A stretch of 47,213 nt of DNA from Lacticaseibacillus mingshuiensis (lineage in GTDB: Bacteria; Bacillota; Bacilli; Lactobacillales; Lactobacillaceae): NCBI RefSeq assembly GCF_016861785.1, contig NZ_BOLS01000019.1:1-47213 (forward strand), in the 5' to 3' direction. How positions within the stretch are numbered: the stretch's first letter is position 1; every line of letters begins with the position of its first letter. The position numbers and the translations under genes were made by a program. The notes under the pieces were generated by a model. The model saw only the letters and a program-made list of their open reading frames with translations. It searched no databases and was not told where the DNA came from. This document shows positions 33,421 to 42,570 of the stretch, piece by piece.

Positions 33421-34221
33421 TCAAGCACCCGCCTGGTCTTTGGCGATCGTCGCATCGACCCCAGCCACAGTCGCTGTGGAAAAACCATGCGCCTCCATCG
33501 CCAAAATTCCTTCCACCGTTGTGCCACCGGGGCTGGAGACTTTGTCGATCAAGTCGAACGGGCTTTCATCGCTTGCCAGCACCATTTGCCCGCTTCCAGC
33601 CAGCATTTGAGCCACGATCTCGGTGGCTGCTTGCTTGGTCAACCCATGCTTGACGCCGGCGCGGGCCAACGCGTCGATAAACAGATAGACGAAGGCCGGG
33701 GCACTGCCTGCCAGCGCGCCAAATGTGGCAAAATCCGCTTCTGGCAACTCGGTCAGCCCGCCGAGTGGGGAAAAGAGATCGATCACCTGCTGGGCCTGCG
33801 CCGCCGCGACCTGGTTGAGCGCATAGGCCGTCATCCCCGCGTTGATCGCGACGTTGAGGTTTGGCATCAGGCGCACCAGCGGCAAGGCGGCATCGCCCAA
33901 CAGCGTGGCGAGTTTTTCCAGGGAGACCCCTGCCATCAGAGAGACGACCAGTGGGCGATGTGCTTGCACCCCTTCCGCGATCTCGGCACAGACCGATGCG
34001 GCCAGCGTCGGCTTGACTGCGAGAATCACGACCTCACAGCTGGCAGCCACCGTCGCGTTATCCGGCGCGACCTGCAGCCCATGTGCCTCGGCGTATGGCT
34101 GAAAATGCGCAGCGTGTCCGCCATGAACTAGGATGGTACCTGGCGTCAGGGCCTGCGCCTTGAGCAAGCCTTCGATGATGGCCTGAGCCATATTGCCCAC
34201 GCCGATAAAGCCAAGTTTCAT
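33421..34221 (-). CDS. proC: Pyrroline-5-carboxylate reductase
   Basis: A 266-residue NAD(P)H-dependent reductase. The Rossmann motif GFIGVGNMAQAI stands at the N-terminus, then ILAVKP, RLMPNLN, and the C-terminal signature SSPGGTTVEGI with ALAGSAPAFVYLFIDAL before it. It reduces pyrroline-5-carboxylate to proline. It is the usual length for ProC. No other proline synthesis genes (proA, proB) are in the window. Confidence 0.96.
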   Translation of the reverse strand: MKLGFIGVGNMAQAIIEGLLKAQALTPGTILVHGGHAAHFQPYAEAHGLQVAPDNATVAASCEVVILAVKPTLAASVCAEIAEGVQAHRPLVVSLMAGVSLEKLATLLGDAALPLVRLMPNLNVAINAGMTAYALNQVAAAQAQQVIDLFSPLGGLTELPEADFATFGALAGSAPAFVYLFIDALARAGVKHGLTKQAATEIVAQMLAGSGQMVLASDESPFDLIDKVSSPGGTTVEGILAMEAHGFSTATVAGVDATIAKDQAGA

Positions 34222-34292
34222 ATTGTTTTCCTCCGTTGATCACTGTCAGATCGCGCAACCGGCCACGATTGGGACGGCGATGCGCCAAAAAA

Positions 34293-36245
34293 TTAGCGAT
34301 GGGCCTCAAACCAATCCGCGATCGCATTCAGGCGGGCGATGCGCAAATGCGGCATACCGGACCGCGATAACTCGTGATTTGAGCCAGGGAAGCGCATGAA
34401 TTTCGTGTCAACGCCATGCATTTTTAAGCCCGTGTAGAACTCTTCGCCTTGCCCGATCGGACAGCGCTGATCCTCTTCGCCGTGCAGCACCAAGGTCGGC
34501 GTCTTGACGTTTGCAATGTACTTCAGCGGGGAAAAGTTCCACAGGGTCTGAACGTCTTCCGTGTCGCCGGACCAGGTGCCCTGCAATTCCCACGGCGTGA
34601 AGTAATAGCCGATGTCTGAGGTCCCATAAAAACTGATCCAGTCTGAGATCGAGCGCTGGGTCGCCGCCGCCTTGAACCGGTCTGTGTGCGTCACGATCCA
34701 GTTCGTCATGAAGCCGCCATAGGAGCCGCCGGTGACATAAACATGAGTCGCATCGATCTGCGGATCCAGCCGCAGCGCCTCATCCACCCCGGTCATCAGA
34801 TCTTGATAATCATCCTCGCCGTAATGCTGAATGACAGCCGCCGTGAACGCCTGCCCATAGCCTGCCCCACCGCGCGGATTGAGGCAGATCACACCGTAGC
34901 CCTTGCCTGCGAGAAACTGCATCTCATGAAAGAACGTGTCGCCGTACCCCACCTGCGGGCCGCCATGAACATACAGAATCGCGGGATGCTTTTCAGCGCT
35001 GGCCGTGGCCGGTGCATAGTACCAGCCCTCGATGTTGAACTCACCGCGATCAAAGTTGAACTCCTCAGGGGCCACCAGCGTATGCGAATTTTCATAGCGC
35101 GTGTTCGGGTCGACCAGTAGCATCTCGTCTTCGGTGATCAAGTCAAAATAGCGCAATTGGCTTGGGACAACGGGGTCGCTGCAGGTGAAAATTAGGCCGT
35201 GTCCATCCGGGGTCAGCGCCCAATCCGTGATGTGCCGGTCGCCGCCCAAAAGCACGTGAAGCGGCTCATCCGGCCCGCCGACATAAAGGCTCGCGCGGCC
35301 ATGGTCAAAGCCGGTCGTCACATAATAATCGCTAGTCGCAAAGGCGGCGCCGCGACCGGACAGCCCGCGCTGGCTATCGCCGGTGATCATCCCGGTGATG
35401 TCCAGATCGAGGTCCGCGGTCGTATCCGTCAGCTCGCCAGTCGACAGGTCGGCGTGCCAGAGATGATTTTGCTGCACATTCGGCAGTCGGCCTTCATTAC
35501 CAAACAACAGGAGCTGGGTGCCATCCGGACTGAACGTCAATGCCTCCAGCGCGCTTTGCGGGGCCTCAAGCGCCAGCAGTGTCACCTTGCCTGTGGCCAA
35601 ATCAAACAGCCCCACCTGCGAGCCAAAATTCTTGTCATCCTTTTCATCACGGCCAAGCGCCAAGGCGATCGTGTCGCCTGCCGGAGAGACTGCGGCCAAG
35701 CCGAAGCCGTCTGGGTTGGTGTACAGCGTCTGCCCCGTTTTATTTGCCAAGGTCTGTTGCTTCAGTGAACTCGTCAGCCCTTCTGGCAACACGCCGGCCC
35801 CGTTGAGCTTGTACTGCGCCTTGGTCACTGTTTTCACCGCCGGCCGCTTTGGGTCTGGCTTTGCCGGCGTTGTCTGGGTCTGGTAAAAAATAGAGGCATC
35901 ATCGGCCGCCCACAGAAAATCGCCGACACCATCTTTTTCATGGGTCAACTGGCGGGCTGAACCGCCATCAGTCGCCTGGACGAACACTTGAGGCTGGCCA
36001 TCTTTATCCTGGCTGAGGAACCCAAGCGTCGTCTGGGCATGATCAAGTTTTGGCGCATGGTCATGTTGCTGGTCGTGACCAAATGGCACTTGACGGCGCG
36101 TGGCACGATCCAGCTTCCGCAGCCGCGAGTAATAGGCATTGTCCGCCTCATCGATCCAATTCTCTTGATAAAAAATCGTCCGCCCGTCGCCCTGCGGCTG
36201 GCTCAACGTCTTGATTTTGAAGATATCGTCTGCTTGTACGTTCAT
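34293..36245 (-). CDS. S9 family serine peptidase (acylaminoacyl-peptidase type)
   Basis: A 650-residue cytosolic protein with an N-terminal beta-propeller region (about 1-380, with FSPDGTQLLLFG-like blades) and a C-terminal alpha/beta-hydrolase peptidase. The nucleophile sits in GGSYGGFMTN, the acid in HGEEDQRCP and the histidine in GSNHELSRSG; ILYVHGGPQVGYG is the oxyanion region. Such enzymes release N-terminal residues or dipeptides from short peptides. No signal peptide is seen. Its promoter at 36275-36303 is close to consensus. It diverges from galU. Confidence 0.93.
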   Translation of the reverse strand: MNVQADDIFKIKTLSQPQGDGRTIFYQENWIDEADNAYYSRLRKLDRATRRQVPFGHDQQHDHAPKLDHAQTTLGFLSQDKDGQPQVFVQATDGGSARQLTHEKDGVGDFLWAADDASIFYQTQTTPAKPDPKRPAVKTVTKAQYKLNGAGVLPEGLTSSLKQQTLANKTGQTLYTNPDGFGLAAVSPAGDTIALALGRDEKDDKNFGSQVGLFDLATGKVTLLALEAPQSALEALTFSPDGTQLLLFGNEGRLPNVQQNHLWHADLSTGELTDTTADLDLDITGMITGDSQRGLSGRGAAFATSDYYVTTGFDHGRASLYVGGPDEPLHVLLGGDRHITDWALTPDGHGLIFTCSDPVVPSQLRYFDLITEDEMLLVDPNTRYENSHTLVAPEEFNFDRGEFNIEGWYYAPATASAEKHPAILYVHGGPQVGYGDTFFHEMQFLAGKGYGVICLNPRGGAGYGQAFTAAVIQHYGEDDYQDLMTGVDEALRLDPQIDATHVYVTGGSYGGFMTNWIVTHTDRFKAAATQRSISDWISFYGTSDIGYYFTPWELQGTWSGDTEDVQTLWNFSPLKYIANVKTPTLVLHGEEDQRCPIGQGEEFYTGLKMHGVDTKFMRFPGSNHELSRSGMPHLRIARLNAIADWFEAHR

Positions 36246-36274
36246 CGATATCGCCTCCTGAATAATCTATAGTT

Positions 36275-36303
36275 AGCGTATCTTTTGGCCAGTGGCGTGT
36301 CAA
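36275..36303 (-). promoter_or_regulatory. Promoter of the S9 peptidase gene
   Basis: Minus-strand TTGACA (36303-36298), a 17-base spacer, TACGCT (36280-36275). Confidence 0.7.
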
Positions 36304-36317
36304 TCATGCGTCTGCCT

Positions 36318-36345
36318 ATCATCTCGGCCGATGATACCGTATACT
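36318..36345 (+). promoter_or_regulatory. Dyad and -10 element upstream of galU
   Basis: The inverted repeat ATCATCTCGGCCGATGAT (36318-36335) lies directly before TATACT (36340-36345). It occupies the spacer, so it may be an operator, but the regulator is unknown. Confidence 0.4.
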
Positions 36346-36372
36346 TAAGAGGATCAAGAAAGGATGGAGCAC

Positions 36373-37272
36373 ATGAAAGTTAGGAAAGCCGTCATCCCGG
36401 CAGCTGGCCTCGGGACCCGTTTCTTGCCCGCCACCAAAGCGCTCGCGAAGGAAATGCTGCCGATCGTTGACAAGCCAACGATTCAATTCATCGTCGAAGA
36501 AGCCAAGGCTAGTGGAATCGAGGATATTCTCATCATCGAGGGCAAATCCAAGCGCTCGATCGAGGATCATTTCGACTCGGCTCCTGAACTCGAAGCCAAT
36601 CTTGAAAGCAAAGGGAAAACTGACCTGCTCAAACTCGTTCACGAGACCACCGACATCGGTGTGAACATGTTTTTCGTGCGCCAGCCTTACCCACGTGGGT
36701 TAGGCGACGCGGTGCGCCTGGCAAAATCATTCATCGCCGGCGAGCCATTTGTCGTGATGCTCGGCGACGACCTGATGAACGATGAGGTCCCGTTGACCCA
36801 GCAGTTGATCAACGAATACGATAAGACCCACGCCTCAATTCTCGCGGTCAAAAAGGTGCCGCACAAGGATGTGTCTTCCTATGGTGTCATCGACCCCGGC
36901 AGTGAAGTCGCCCCAGATCTTTACAACGTGCGCAAGTTTGTCGAAAAGCCAGCGGTCAAGGATGCCCCAAGCGACCTGGCGATCATTGGGCGGTACCTGC
37001 TGACGCCTGAGATCTTTGACGTACTGGAACACACCAAACCGGGCAAAGGCAATGAGATTCAGCTCACTGATGCCATCGACACTCTCAACCAGACGCAGCG
37101 TGTTTTTGCCCATGTATTCAAAGGCGAGCGCTTTGATGTCGGCAACAAGGCCGGCTATGTTGAGACCAACATCGAATATGGCCTGACGCATCCGGAAGTC
37201 AAAGACGAGTTGCGGGCTTATATTTTGGCGTTGGCCGATCGCCTGCGCCAGACACCACCGACGGAAAAATAA
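36373..37272 (+). CDS. galU: UTP-glucose-1-phosphate uridylyltransferase
   Basis: A 299-residue enzyme: [22 protein letters not shown] is the nucleotide-binding start, given in parts ([16 protein letters not shown]), with [24 protein letters not shown] and [10 protein letters not shown]. It makes UDP-glucose, donor for glycolipid anchors, exopolysaccharide and wall polymer glycosylation, including any GtrA/GtrB route. The start is ATG 36373, set by AAAGGA and GGAG upstream, rather than the ATG at 36364, which overlaps that site. Confidence 0.96.
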   Translation: MKVRKAVIPAAGLGTRFLPATKALAKEMLPIVDKPTIQFIVEEAKASGIEDILIIEGKSKRSIEDHFDSAPELEANLESKGKTDLLKLVHETTDIGVNMFFVRQPYPRGLGDAVRLAKSFIAGEPFVVMLGDDLMNDEVPLTQQLINEYDKTHASILAVKKVPHKDVSSYGVIDPGSEVAPDLYNVRKFVEKPAVKDAPSDLAIIGRYLLTPEIFDVLEHTKPGKGNEIQLTDAIDTLNQTQRVFAHVFKGERFDVGNKAGYVETNIEYGLTHPEVKDELRAYILALADRLRQTPPTEK

Positions 37273-37308
37273 CCACGCTCGATCGCGGATTAATAAATCA
37301 TAGAAAAA

Positions 37309-37365
37309 GAGAGGCCATCGCTATCGCCACGATATTCGTGTGCGAGATTGCGATGGCCTCTTTTA
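37309..37365. terminator. Bidirectional terminator
   Basis: GAGGCCATCGC (37311-37321) pairs with GCGATGGCCTC (37340-37350). T-rich tails flank it in both directions, serving galU (+) and the serine hydrolase (-). Confidence 0.85.
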
Positions 37366-37394
37366 GATGAATAGACCTTTAAACGAAATGATGA

Positions 37395-38567
37395 TCAGCT
37401 GTAGACATACCGTGAGGCTAGCTCATCTGCAACTTTCAACCATGGATTACTGGCAGGTTGAATATTTGTGAGTAGGGCTACCGCCTCCTGCCCATCTGGA
37501 CTAACTCGCAAAAAGGCACAATAGCCATCCCCGTAGCCTTGTGCTCGCCGGAAGTTTCCAGACAGGTACAAGCCCCCACCATAGGCAACTTTGCTCGTTA
37601 CAAGTGATTGATAGAGTAATCCCTTTTCAGAATGAGACAGCAGCCGGCCGTCCGCGATCGCGCATTCGATTTCAGCGAGATCATGCGCAGTCAATAATAA
37701 TTGTCCCGTACCAAGCTCAGAATGTGCCTTTGCTGCCGATACCGCTACAGGCCGAGAAAAGTCCTGTATGGTATAATCTTGGCCGCGCATATAGCCCGTC
37801 GTCTTCGTGCCGTTCCCAGCATCATAAGCAAAAGCGTAGTTTGTGATACCTAATGGCTGCATGATATCTGATCTTAGCAGCTCGGGATATTGTTTGCCGG
37901 ACACCTGAGAGATGATTGCCGCAAGGAGCGCATAATTAAACCCGTCGTAATGCCATTGCCCCCTTACTGCCGGATCGTAGCTGAAAAACGGCACCAATTG
38001 ATTACCCTCATCCACATCGTTAATATATGCTGTCGGATGATAAGCTTTCGAGATTCTGAGCCCACTCGTCATGGACAGCAAGTTTTTGATTGAGATCTCA
38101 CCACTTCCAGGAATAGCGGGAAAGAACTGGGCGAGTTTACTTTCGAGAGTCAACTGCCCCGCACGAATCTGGTGCATTACCAACACCGCCGTCAAGCTTT
38201 TTTGAACGGAATCAATCTCAAAAGTTGAGTTCTGATCGATACGTCGATCTGTGCTAGCATCGGCGATGCCATGGGCAAAGCTTGCAATGACCTGGCCGTT
38301 TTTGACGATCACTGCAGAGCCATTGAAATGACTGCCAGTTAGTCGTTCTGATAGATCCCGCTGAACAGCATTCTCTGGCTGACTCAAAGATGAGTTTTGT
38401 ATTGTTGGTCGTTGCCCAGACGTTCTCGTATCAAAAGGTCTTTGGGATGAGCTGCTAAACTTCACAATACCCATGGCGTTGATTGCCACAAGAAGGCCCG
38501 CTAGTATCACGCCTCTCCTTCTCAATCGTTTGTGTCTGGACAAATACTGTGTTCTTCGTTGCCGCAT
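37395..38567 (-). CDS. Membrane-anchored serine hydrolase, beta-lactamase/FmtA-like fold
   Basis: A 390-residue protein with an N-terminal signal anchor (GVILAGLLVAINAMG, about 19-33), a polar linker and a class C beta-lactamase-like domain from about 75. The nucleophile motif SxxK is SVQK (Ser120-Lys123). The expected Y-x-N position reads YDG (about 207-209), followed by FNYALLAAI. Relatives include penicillin-binding-like esterases and S. aureus FmtA, which removes D-alanine from teichoic acids. An esterase acting on wall polymer would suit this locus, but that is inference. Promoter not identified. Confidence 0.85.
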   Translation of the reverse strand: MRQRRTQYLSRHKRLRRRGVILAGLLVAINAMGIVKFSSSSQRPFDTRTSGQRPTIQNSSLSQPENAVQRDLSERLTGSHFNGSAVIVKNGQVIASFAHGIADASTDRRIDQNSTFEIDSVQKSLTAVLVMHQIRAGQLTLESKLAQFFPAIPGSGEISIKNLLSMTSGLRISKAYHPTAYINDVDEGNQLVPFFSYDPAVRGQWHYDGFNYALLAAIISQVSGKQYPELLRSDIMQPLGITNYAFAYDAGNGTKTTGYMRGQDYTIQDFSRPVAVSAAKAHSELGTGQLLLTAHDLAEIECAIADGRLLSHSEKGLLYQSLVTSKVAYGGGLYLSGNFRRAQGYGDGYCAFLRVSPDGQEAVALLTNIQPASNPWLKVADELASRYVYS

Positions 38568-38762
38568 CGCATACCACCTCTTCAGCCTGGCAAAATCGAT
38601 TCACGAAATTGCCTTTTATTACCGTCCTAGGCTATCAGAATGGTCGGGGTGATTCCCCTATAGAGACATTTGCTTTCCATTAAAAAATCTCAGAAAGTTA
38701 TTGGTGAAAAGAACCTGTGACACCTGTACAAATCAATCGTTGATAGACAATGCAAGGCCATA

Positions 38763-40262
38763 TTACTTGGCAAATTTGGCATACAAATACCATTTTGAGA
38801 ACGGAACAAAAACAAGCTTGGTCTTTGTTGGAATCGCCATCCGCGACTTATACATTGAATACTGAAAGCGATAGACAGCTGGGGAAGTGTCCCAATTATA
38901 TTGTTCAAACGGTAATTTCCGCACATACACAGTTTCAGGCGAGTTGCTTAATTGATTTTGAATAGCCGCAGTTCGCGAATGGTCGACTATTCCATTTGCG
39001 CTCATTACAATCACCATAAATACCATGGTAATCACTCCAAAACTAGGTAGAACGGCAAACGGAAGATTCGGCATTGTCTTGAATACACAATTAAGTGCCA
39101 CTAACGCTGCAATCAATATGAATGTGATAGTAGAAAATGCAGAACGGGGTCCGTATGGCTTAATGGCAACAAATGGCGCAGTCACAAGGACGGCTGATAC
39201 TATGCAGAACCAGATCGTGTTTCGGACGGTTGAATCAGCAATGCTAACAGAGATTGCGACAATCACTGCCACAAGAAACAACACTGCCATCAGGCTCTCT
39301 GCGACTGCGATACGCGATGTATCGAAATTTGTACTGGGAAAAAGGTTCCGGACCGCCAGCGCAAAGAATGCGTACCCTACCAAGACAAGCGAGCACCCCC
39401 AACGTATAATTGCCGGGCCTGTCTTATCCGCAGCCATCAACCAGACGAGACTGACAGCAAGTACGCTAAGAATAACCCCATTTTGCTGGAATATGTACTT
39501 ATACATCTGTGTAGTATACAACATTATCGCATCAGAAATCAGGTGTCCTCCAAGCGTGGTCTGACGTACAGCATAATTACCCGTGAAGATCTGTATATAG
39601 GCTTGGTTGTCAAACATAGCAAAGGCGCCGATACCCATACCCACCAAATAGCCAATGGCGCCAGCACGACGCCGAAGAGAGCGATGTCGGAGAAACCAAC
39701 AAACGGCAATGGCTAAGAGCACACCATAGAATGTAATATTTTCGACGTTCAACGCGGACACGACACCAAGAGCCAATAATGCGAGTGTTAATCGCCAACC
39801 AACCTTCGGGTTGTCCTTGCCCTCCTTAACCCAAATAAGATATACCAAGACTGGCAGCAAACTAAAGATATAGTTGACCGTCCCGGCAAACCACCCAAAG
39901 GTCTGGGCGTATACTTCGGTGGAGATGGTCACGAACAGGCCAGTGGTCAACAGAAAAAAGCCTGACAAGTGAATTGATTTTCCGACCGCAAATCGGGTGG
40001 TAAGGTAGACCAACCCCGCATTAGTAACTCCAATTACTAGAACTCTGGCGATCGTGCTCCGAGTGATAAGAAGCTCAATCGTATTGCTCAAGAGCCGGCC
40101 ATTATATCCCTGAAAATGGTTTTTAAGACGTAACAGTCCCCGTGCAGAAGCCCACGTCCAATCATCTCCTCCTAAGGGTGTTACAAATGCCAGTATCAGA
40201 AAGAAAATAAGAACAGCGCTCATTCCCCAAAAGGGATTGGTGTGATGTTGAACTTTTTGCAT
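38763..40262 (-). CDS. Polytopic membrane protein, DUF6056/GT-C-like
   Basis: A 499-residue protein with about 11 or 12 membrane segments. After the first segment comes VTPLGGDDWTWA, with two acidic residues (Asp33, Asp34) in the first external loop, where GT-C glycosyltransferases keep their catalytic acid. The overall look is that of the DUF6056/GtrII-like family. I infer an external glycosyltransferase that uses lipid-linked sugar, possibly the missing third partner of GtrA/GtrB at 8605-10046. ATG 40262 with GGAGG eight bases upstream is the start. A promoter-like TTGACC/TATAGA pair lies at 40301-40327. Confidence 0.75.
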   Translation of the reverse strand: MQKVQHHTNPFWGMSAVLIFFLILAFVTPLGGDDWTWASARGLLRLKNHFQGYNGRLLSNTIELLITRSTIARVLVIGVTNAGLVYLTTRFAVGKSIHLSGFFLLTTGLFVTISTEVYAQTFGWFAGTVNYIFSLLPVLVYLIWVKEGKDNPKVGWRLTLALLALGVVSALNVENITFYGVLLAIAVCWFLRHRSLRRRAGAIGYLVGMGIGAFAMFDNQAYIQIFTGNYAVRQTTLGGHLISDAIMLYTTQMYKYIFQQNGVILSVLAVSLVWLMAADKTGPAIIRWGCSLVLVGYAFFALAVRNLFPSTNFDTSRIAVAESLMAVLFLVAVIVAISVSIADSTVRNTIWFCIVSAVLVTAPFVAIKPYGPRSAFSTITFILIAALVALNCVFKTMPNLPFAVLPSFGVITMVFMVIVMSANGIVDHSRTAAIQNQLSNSPETVYVRKLPFEQYNWDTSPAVYRFQYSMYKSRMAIPTKTKLVFVPFSKWYLYAKFAK

Positions 40263-40300
40263 ATTTTTACCCTCCAGTAAAGTGCTTGACAATCACCAGC

Positions 40301-40327
40301 TCTATAGCATCCCCGATAGAAGGTCAA
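40301..40327 (-). promoter_or_regulatory. Candidate promoter of the GT-C-like gene
   Basis: Minus-strand TTGACC (40327-40322), then TGC-TATAGA (extended -10, 40306-40301), with a short 15-base spacer. The interval 40293-40466 holds no other convincing feature. Confidence 0.45.
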
Positions 40328-40466
40328 TGTTTCGAAGATTGCTATTAAGATACTGCAACCCAACAACAGGTATTCCATAGGGTATGTGACCAAAGGGTGC
40401 CCCTTAACCTTTAGCCGATAGTTTTGATGCATCGCTGGTTTTTGGCAGAATAGAGCTCTTTTGTCC

Positions 40467-41369
40467 TTACGCCCTAGCCCCCTGCCAAAAGAAGCGATGT
40501 GGCTTGTGAATCTTTGAAAGTCTCTGGCCTACTGTCACGACCAATGGGCCAATAGCAATCAGCCGCTTCAGAATTCTTTCAACCGGTGCGTTTTCCTGAT
40601 ACTGCGGAGCTGAAGCTGAGTATTGTGCCAGTTCCTGTTGAAATAGACCTACATTGGGATTGCCAGAAAATAAGTACTTTGAGGGGTCTCCTTGATACAC
40701 CATTGAAGCATCGGAGGCCTCTACATCAAATCCGTGCGTAGGGGTACGCGTCCAGAACACCCCGCTTCGCACAACCTTACCAGGGTTACCCGCAAGTATC
40801 GTGTTTGATGGAACTCGACCAGCCACAATAGAACCTAGGCCGAGAATTGCCCCTGAGCCGACGTAGGCCCCTTTTAAGATTGTGCAATTCTGGCCAATCC
40901 AAACGTGATCGCCAAGCAAGATGTCCTTGCTTACATTCGAGCGTTCCAGGTCCTCTACGTTATAGATGAGGTGAGCATCAGCATTTCGAATCCAGCAATT
41001 AAAAGAAAACATACAATCCGCACCAATAACAACGTTGTGATGTTCAGAGAGCACAAGATTCAGCACACCATTAAATGTACAATCCTCACCAAAAAACAAG
41101 ATTGAGTTCGAATAGATACCTGCACTGATACTGACTTTACCATTTTTTGTTGCTCGAACGCAGATGCAAGAGTTATTCCCATGAAATTTTAAACGAGTTT
41201 TGTTCAGCCGCGCGTTGTTATCGAGAAAAAGCCGATTTCCCGATCCTTCGAATTGAATTGATGAATTAGTCATCTGTACGTTGTTTTCGCCGTTGATAAT
41301 CACACGATTGGTTGCGAGATTGTCAAAGTCACTAGTCTTAGTCACTATCTCCAAAAAATACACCACCAA
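40467..41369 (-). CDS. Left-handed beta-helix acyltransferase (hexapeptide repeat)
   Basis: A 300-residue protein. The first 110 residues are a run of short beta turns (INGENNVQM, FEGSGNRLFLDNNA, FHGNNSCICV). A hexapeptide-repeat acyltransferase domain then begins at about 90 and ends near 210 (NVVIGADCMFS, ILLGDHVWIGQNCTILKGAYVGSGAI, cited in parts: LLGDHVWIGQNC; AYVGSGAILGLGS), with SNTILAGNPGKVV as the typical closing turn. A His in SEHHNVVIG could be catalytic. Such enzymes O- or N-acetylate sugars of surface polymers. The start is unclear: TTG 41369 is the longest, and several GTG/TTG codons follow without a decisive ribosome site. Lower GC than the neighbours suggests accessory origin. 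Confidence 0.8.
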   Translation of the reverse strand: MVVYFLEIVTKTSDFDNLATNRVIINGENNVQMTNSSIQFEGSGNRLFLDNNARLNKTRLKFHGNNSCICVRATKNGKVSISAGIYSNSILFFGEDCTFNGVLNLVLSEHHNVVIGADCMFSFNCWIRNADAHLIYNVEDLERSNVSKDILLGDHVWIGQNCTILKGAYVGSGAILGLGSIVAGRVPSNTILAGNPGKVVRSGVFWTRTPTHGFDVEASDASMVYQGDPSKYLFSGNPNVGLFQQELAQYSASAPQYQENAPVERILKRLIAIGPLVVTVGQRLSKIHKPHRFFWQGARA

Positions 41370-41491
41370 TTCTAATTGTTATATGTATAGATTATAAGTC
41401 ACCCATAATCTTCTAACAAGCTTGTAAAGTTTCGGCGGCATATATTGAGACACGCCGATTTTGATAACTCTACCCACTACATTCAACCATT

Positions 41492-41519
41492 AAAAAAGCG
41501 AATGCAGATGCATTCGCTA
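41492..41519 (-). terminator. Terminator of tRNA-Tyr
   Basis: Minus-strand AGCGAATG/CATTCGCT hairpin followed by six T, four bases after the tRNA. Confidence 0.9.
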
Positions 41520-41522
41520 CGA

Positions 41523-41603
41523 TGGAGGATCTAGGATTCGAACCTAGGAACCCGAAGGAACGGATTTACAGTCCGTCGCGTTTAGCCTCTTCGCTAATCC
41601 TCC
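41523..41603 (-). tRNA. tRNA-Tyr (anticodon GTA)
   Basis: Minus strand GGAGGAT...ATCCTCC acceptor stem, anticodon stem ACGGA/TCCGT with loop CTGTAAA (anticodon GTA), short class II variable arm, T arm AGGTTCGAATCCT. CCA is not encoded. Confidence 0.96.
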
Positions 41604-41695
41604 AAAACGTGACCTAAGTCAACGTTAATCAGTGTACAGGGATTTCACGAAAGAATCAATAGAGATCGCAGAGACTGTGCGGCAAACCACCCGCC

Positions 41696-42505
41696 TTACA
41701 CATCCAATATCACCAGCGTCTTTTCCCATTCCGTGAAGAAGTCATGGCTTTGCCACTCAAAGCGGCGCCGCATGCCATAGCCGACCGGTTGATGATAATA
41801 AGTCACACCGTCGAGCTGCCAAGGCGTGTCGCGCTTGTGCAAATGGCCAAACGCCGCCGCCCACACGCCATATTTGGCAAGCAAGGCCCCAAGCTGGGCG
41901 GACCCCATCAACGCGGTCGCCATTTGCCACATGCGATGCCCCGTGAAATAGATATACGCGGGGTGCGGGACAAAATGCGTGAGATACAGCACTTTTTTCC
42001 CGTGGGCGGCGATCAGCGCCTGCTCAGTCGTGGACAGCACCCGCGCCATGCGCTCGCAGTCGCTCACTGGCTGGGGAATCTGACCATCGATCCAGTAGGC
42101 ACGCTTCCAGGTGGCATAGGCGGCATCGCTGCGCTGCGGGGGTTCGGCAAGGGAATAATCATACCACCCATTGTTGCCGATCACGACGGTCTCGCTGCCC
42201 GGCAAGCTGAGCGACTTTTCATGGAGATACAGCGGATCGGCGGCGGATTGCGCCTCTTCATATGAAATGCCGTTCACCAGGTCGTGATTGCCCGCGATAA
42301 ACCGGACTTGCGCGGCGGTGCCAAGGGCTTCTTGTAGCCGGCGAAAATAGGCCAGCGTCTTGCCAAAATCGTTGTAGGTATCCCCTGCGTTGAGATACAG
42401 GTCAACCCCTTGTTTGACCAGCAGTTCCGCCTGGCGCGGAATCAGCTCGGACTCGTCGACTTTGTTGATATCGAGATGATCATCGACACTGATCGCAATG
42501 CGCAT
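41696..42505 (-). CDS. Calcineurin-like metallophosphoesterase
   Basis: A 269-residue cytosolic protein with the full set of metal ligands: D-x-H in VDDHLD, LNAGDTYND (GD motif), IAGNHDLV (GNHD), YLTHFVPHP (the single-His block) and FGHLHKRD (GHxH). The fold uses two metal ions to cleave phosphodiesters or monoesters; the substrate is unknown. The ATG at 42505 is followed by MRIAISVDDH. It is close to the peptide transporter (66 bases) and on the same strand, but it is not clear whether they share a transcript. Confidence 0.9.
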   Translation of the reverse strand: MRIAISVDDHLDINKVDESELIPRQAELLVKQGVDLYLNAGDTYNDFGKTLAYFRRLQEALGTAAQVRFIAGNHDLVNGISYEEAQSAADPLYLHEKSLSLPGSETVVIGNNGWYDYSLAEPPQRSDAAYATWKRAYWIDGQIPQPVSDCERMARVLSTTEQALIAAHGKKVLYLTHFVPHPAYIYFTGHRMWQMATALMGSAQLGALLAKYGVWAAAFGHLHKRDTPWQLDGVTYYHQPVGYGMRRRFEWQSHDFFTEWEKTLVILDV

Positions 42506-42570
42506 GGCTGCCGCCTCCTTGCTGAAAGTACCGTCATTCTAACACGGCGGCGGCACGGCGACCAGCGATG

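Noticed and set aside
40220-40432. 70-codon minus-strand frame upstream of the GT-C-like gene
   Set aside because: It overlaps the start of that gene in another frame, contains its likely promoter, and lacks a ribosome site.
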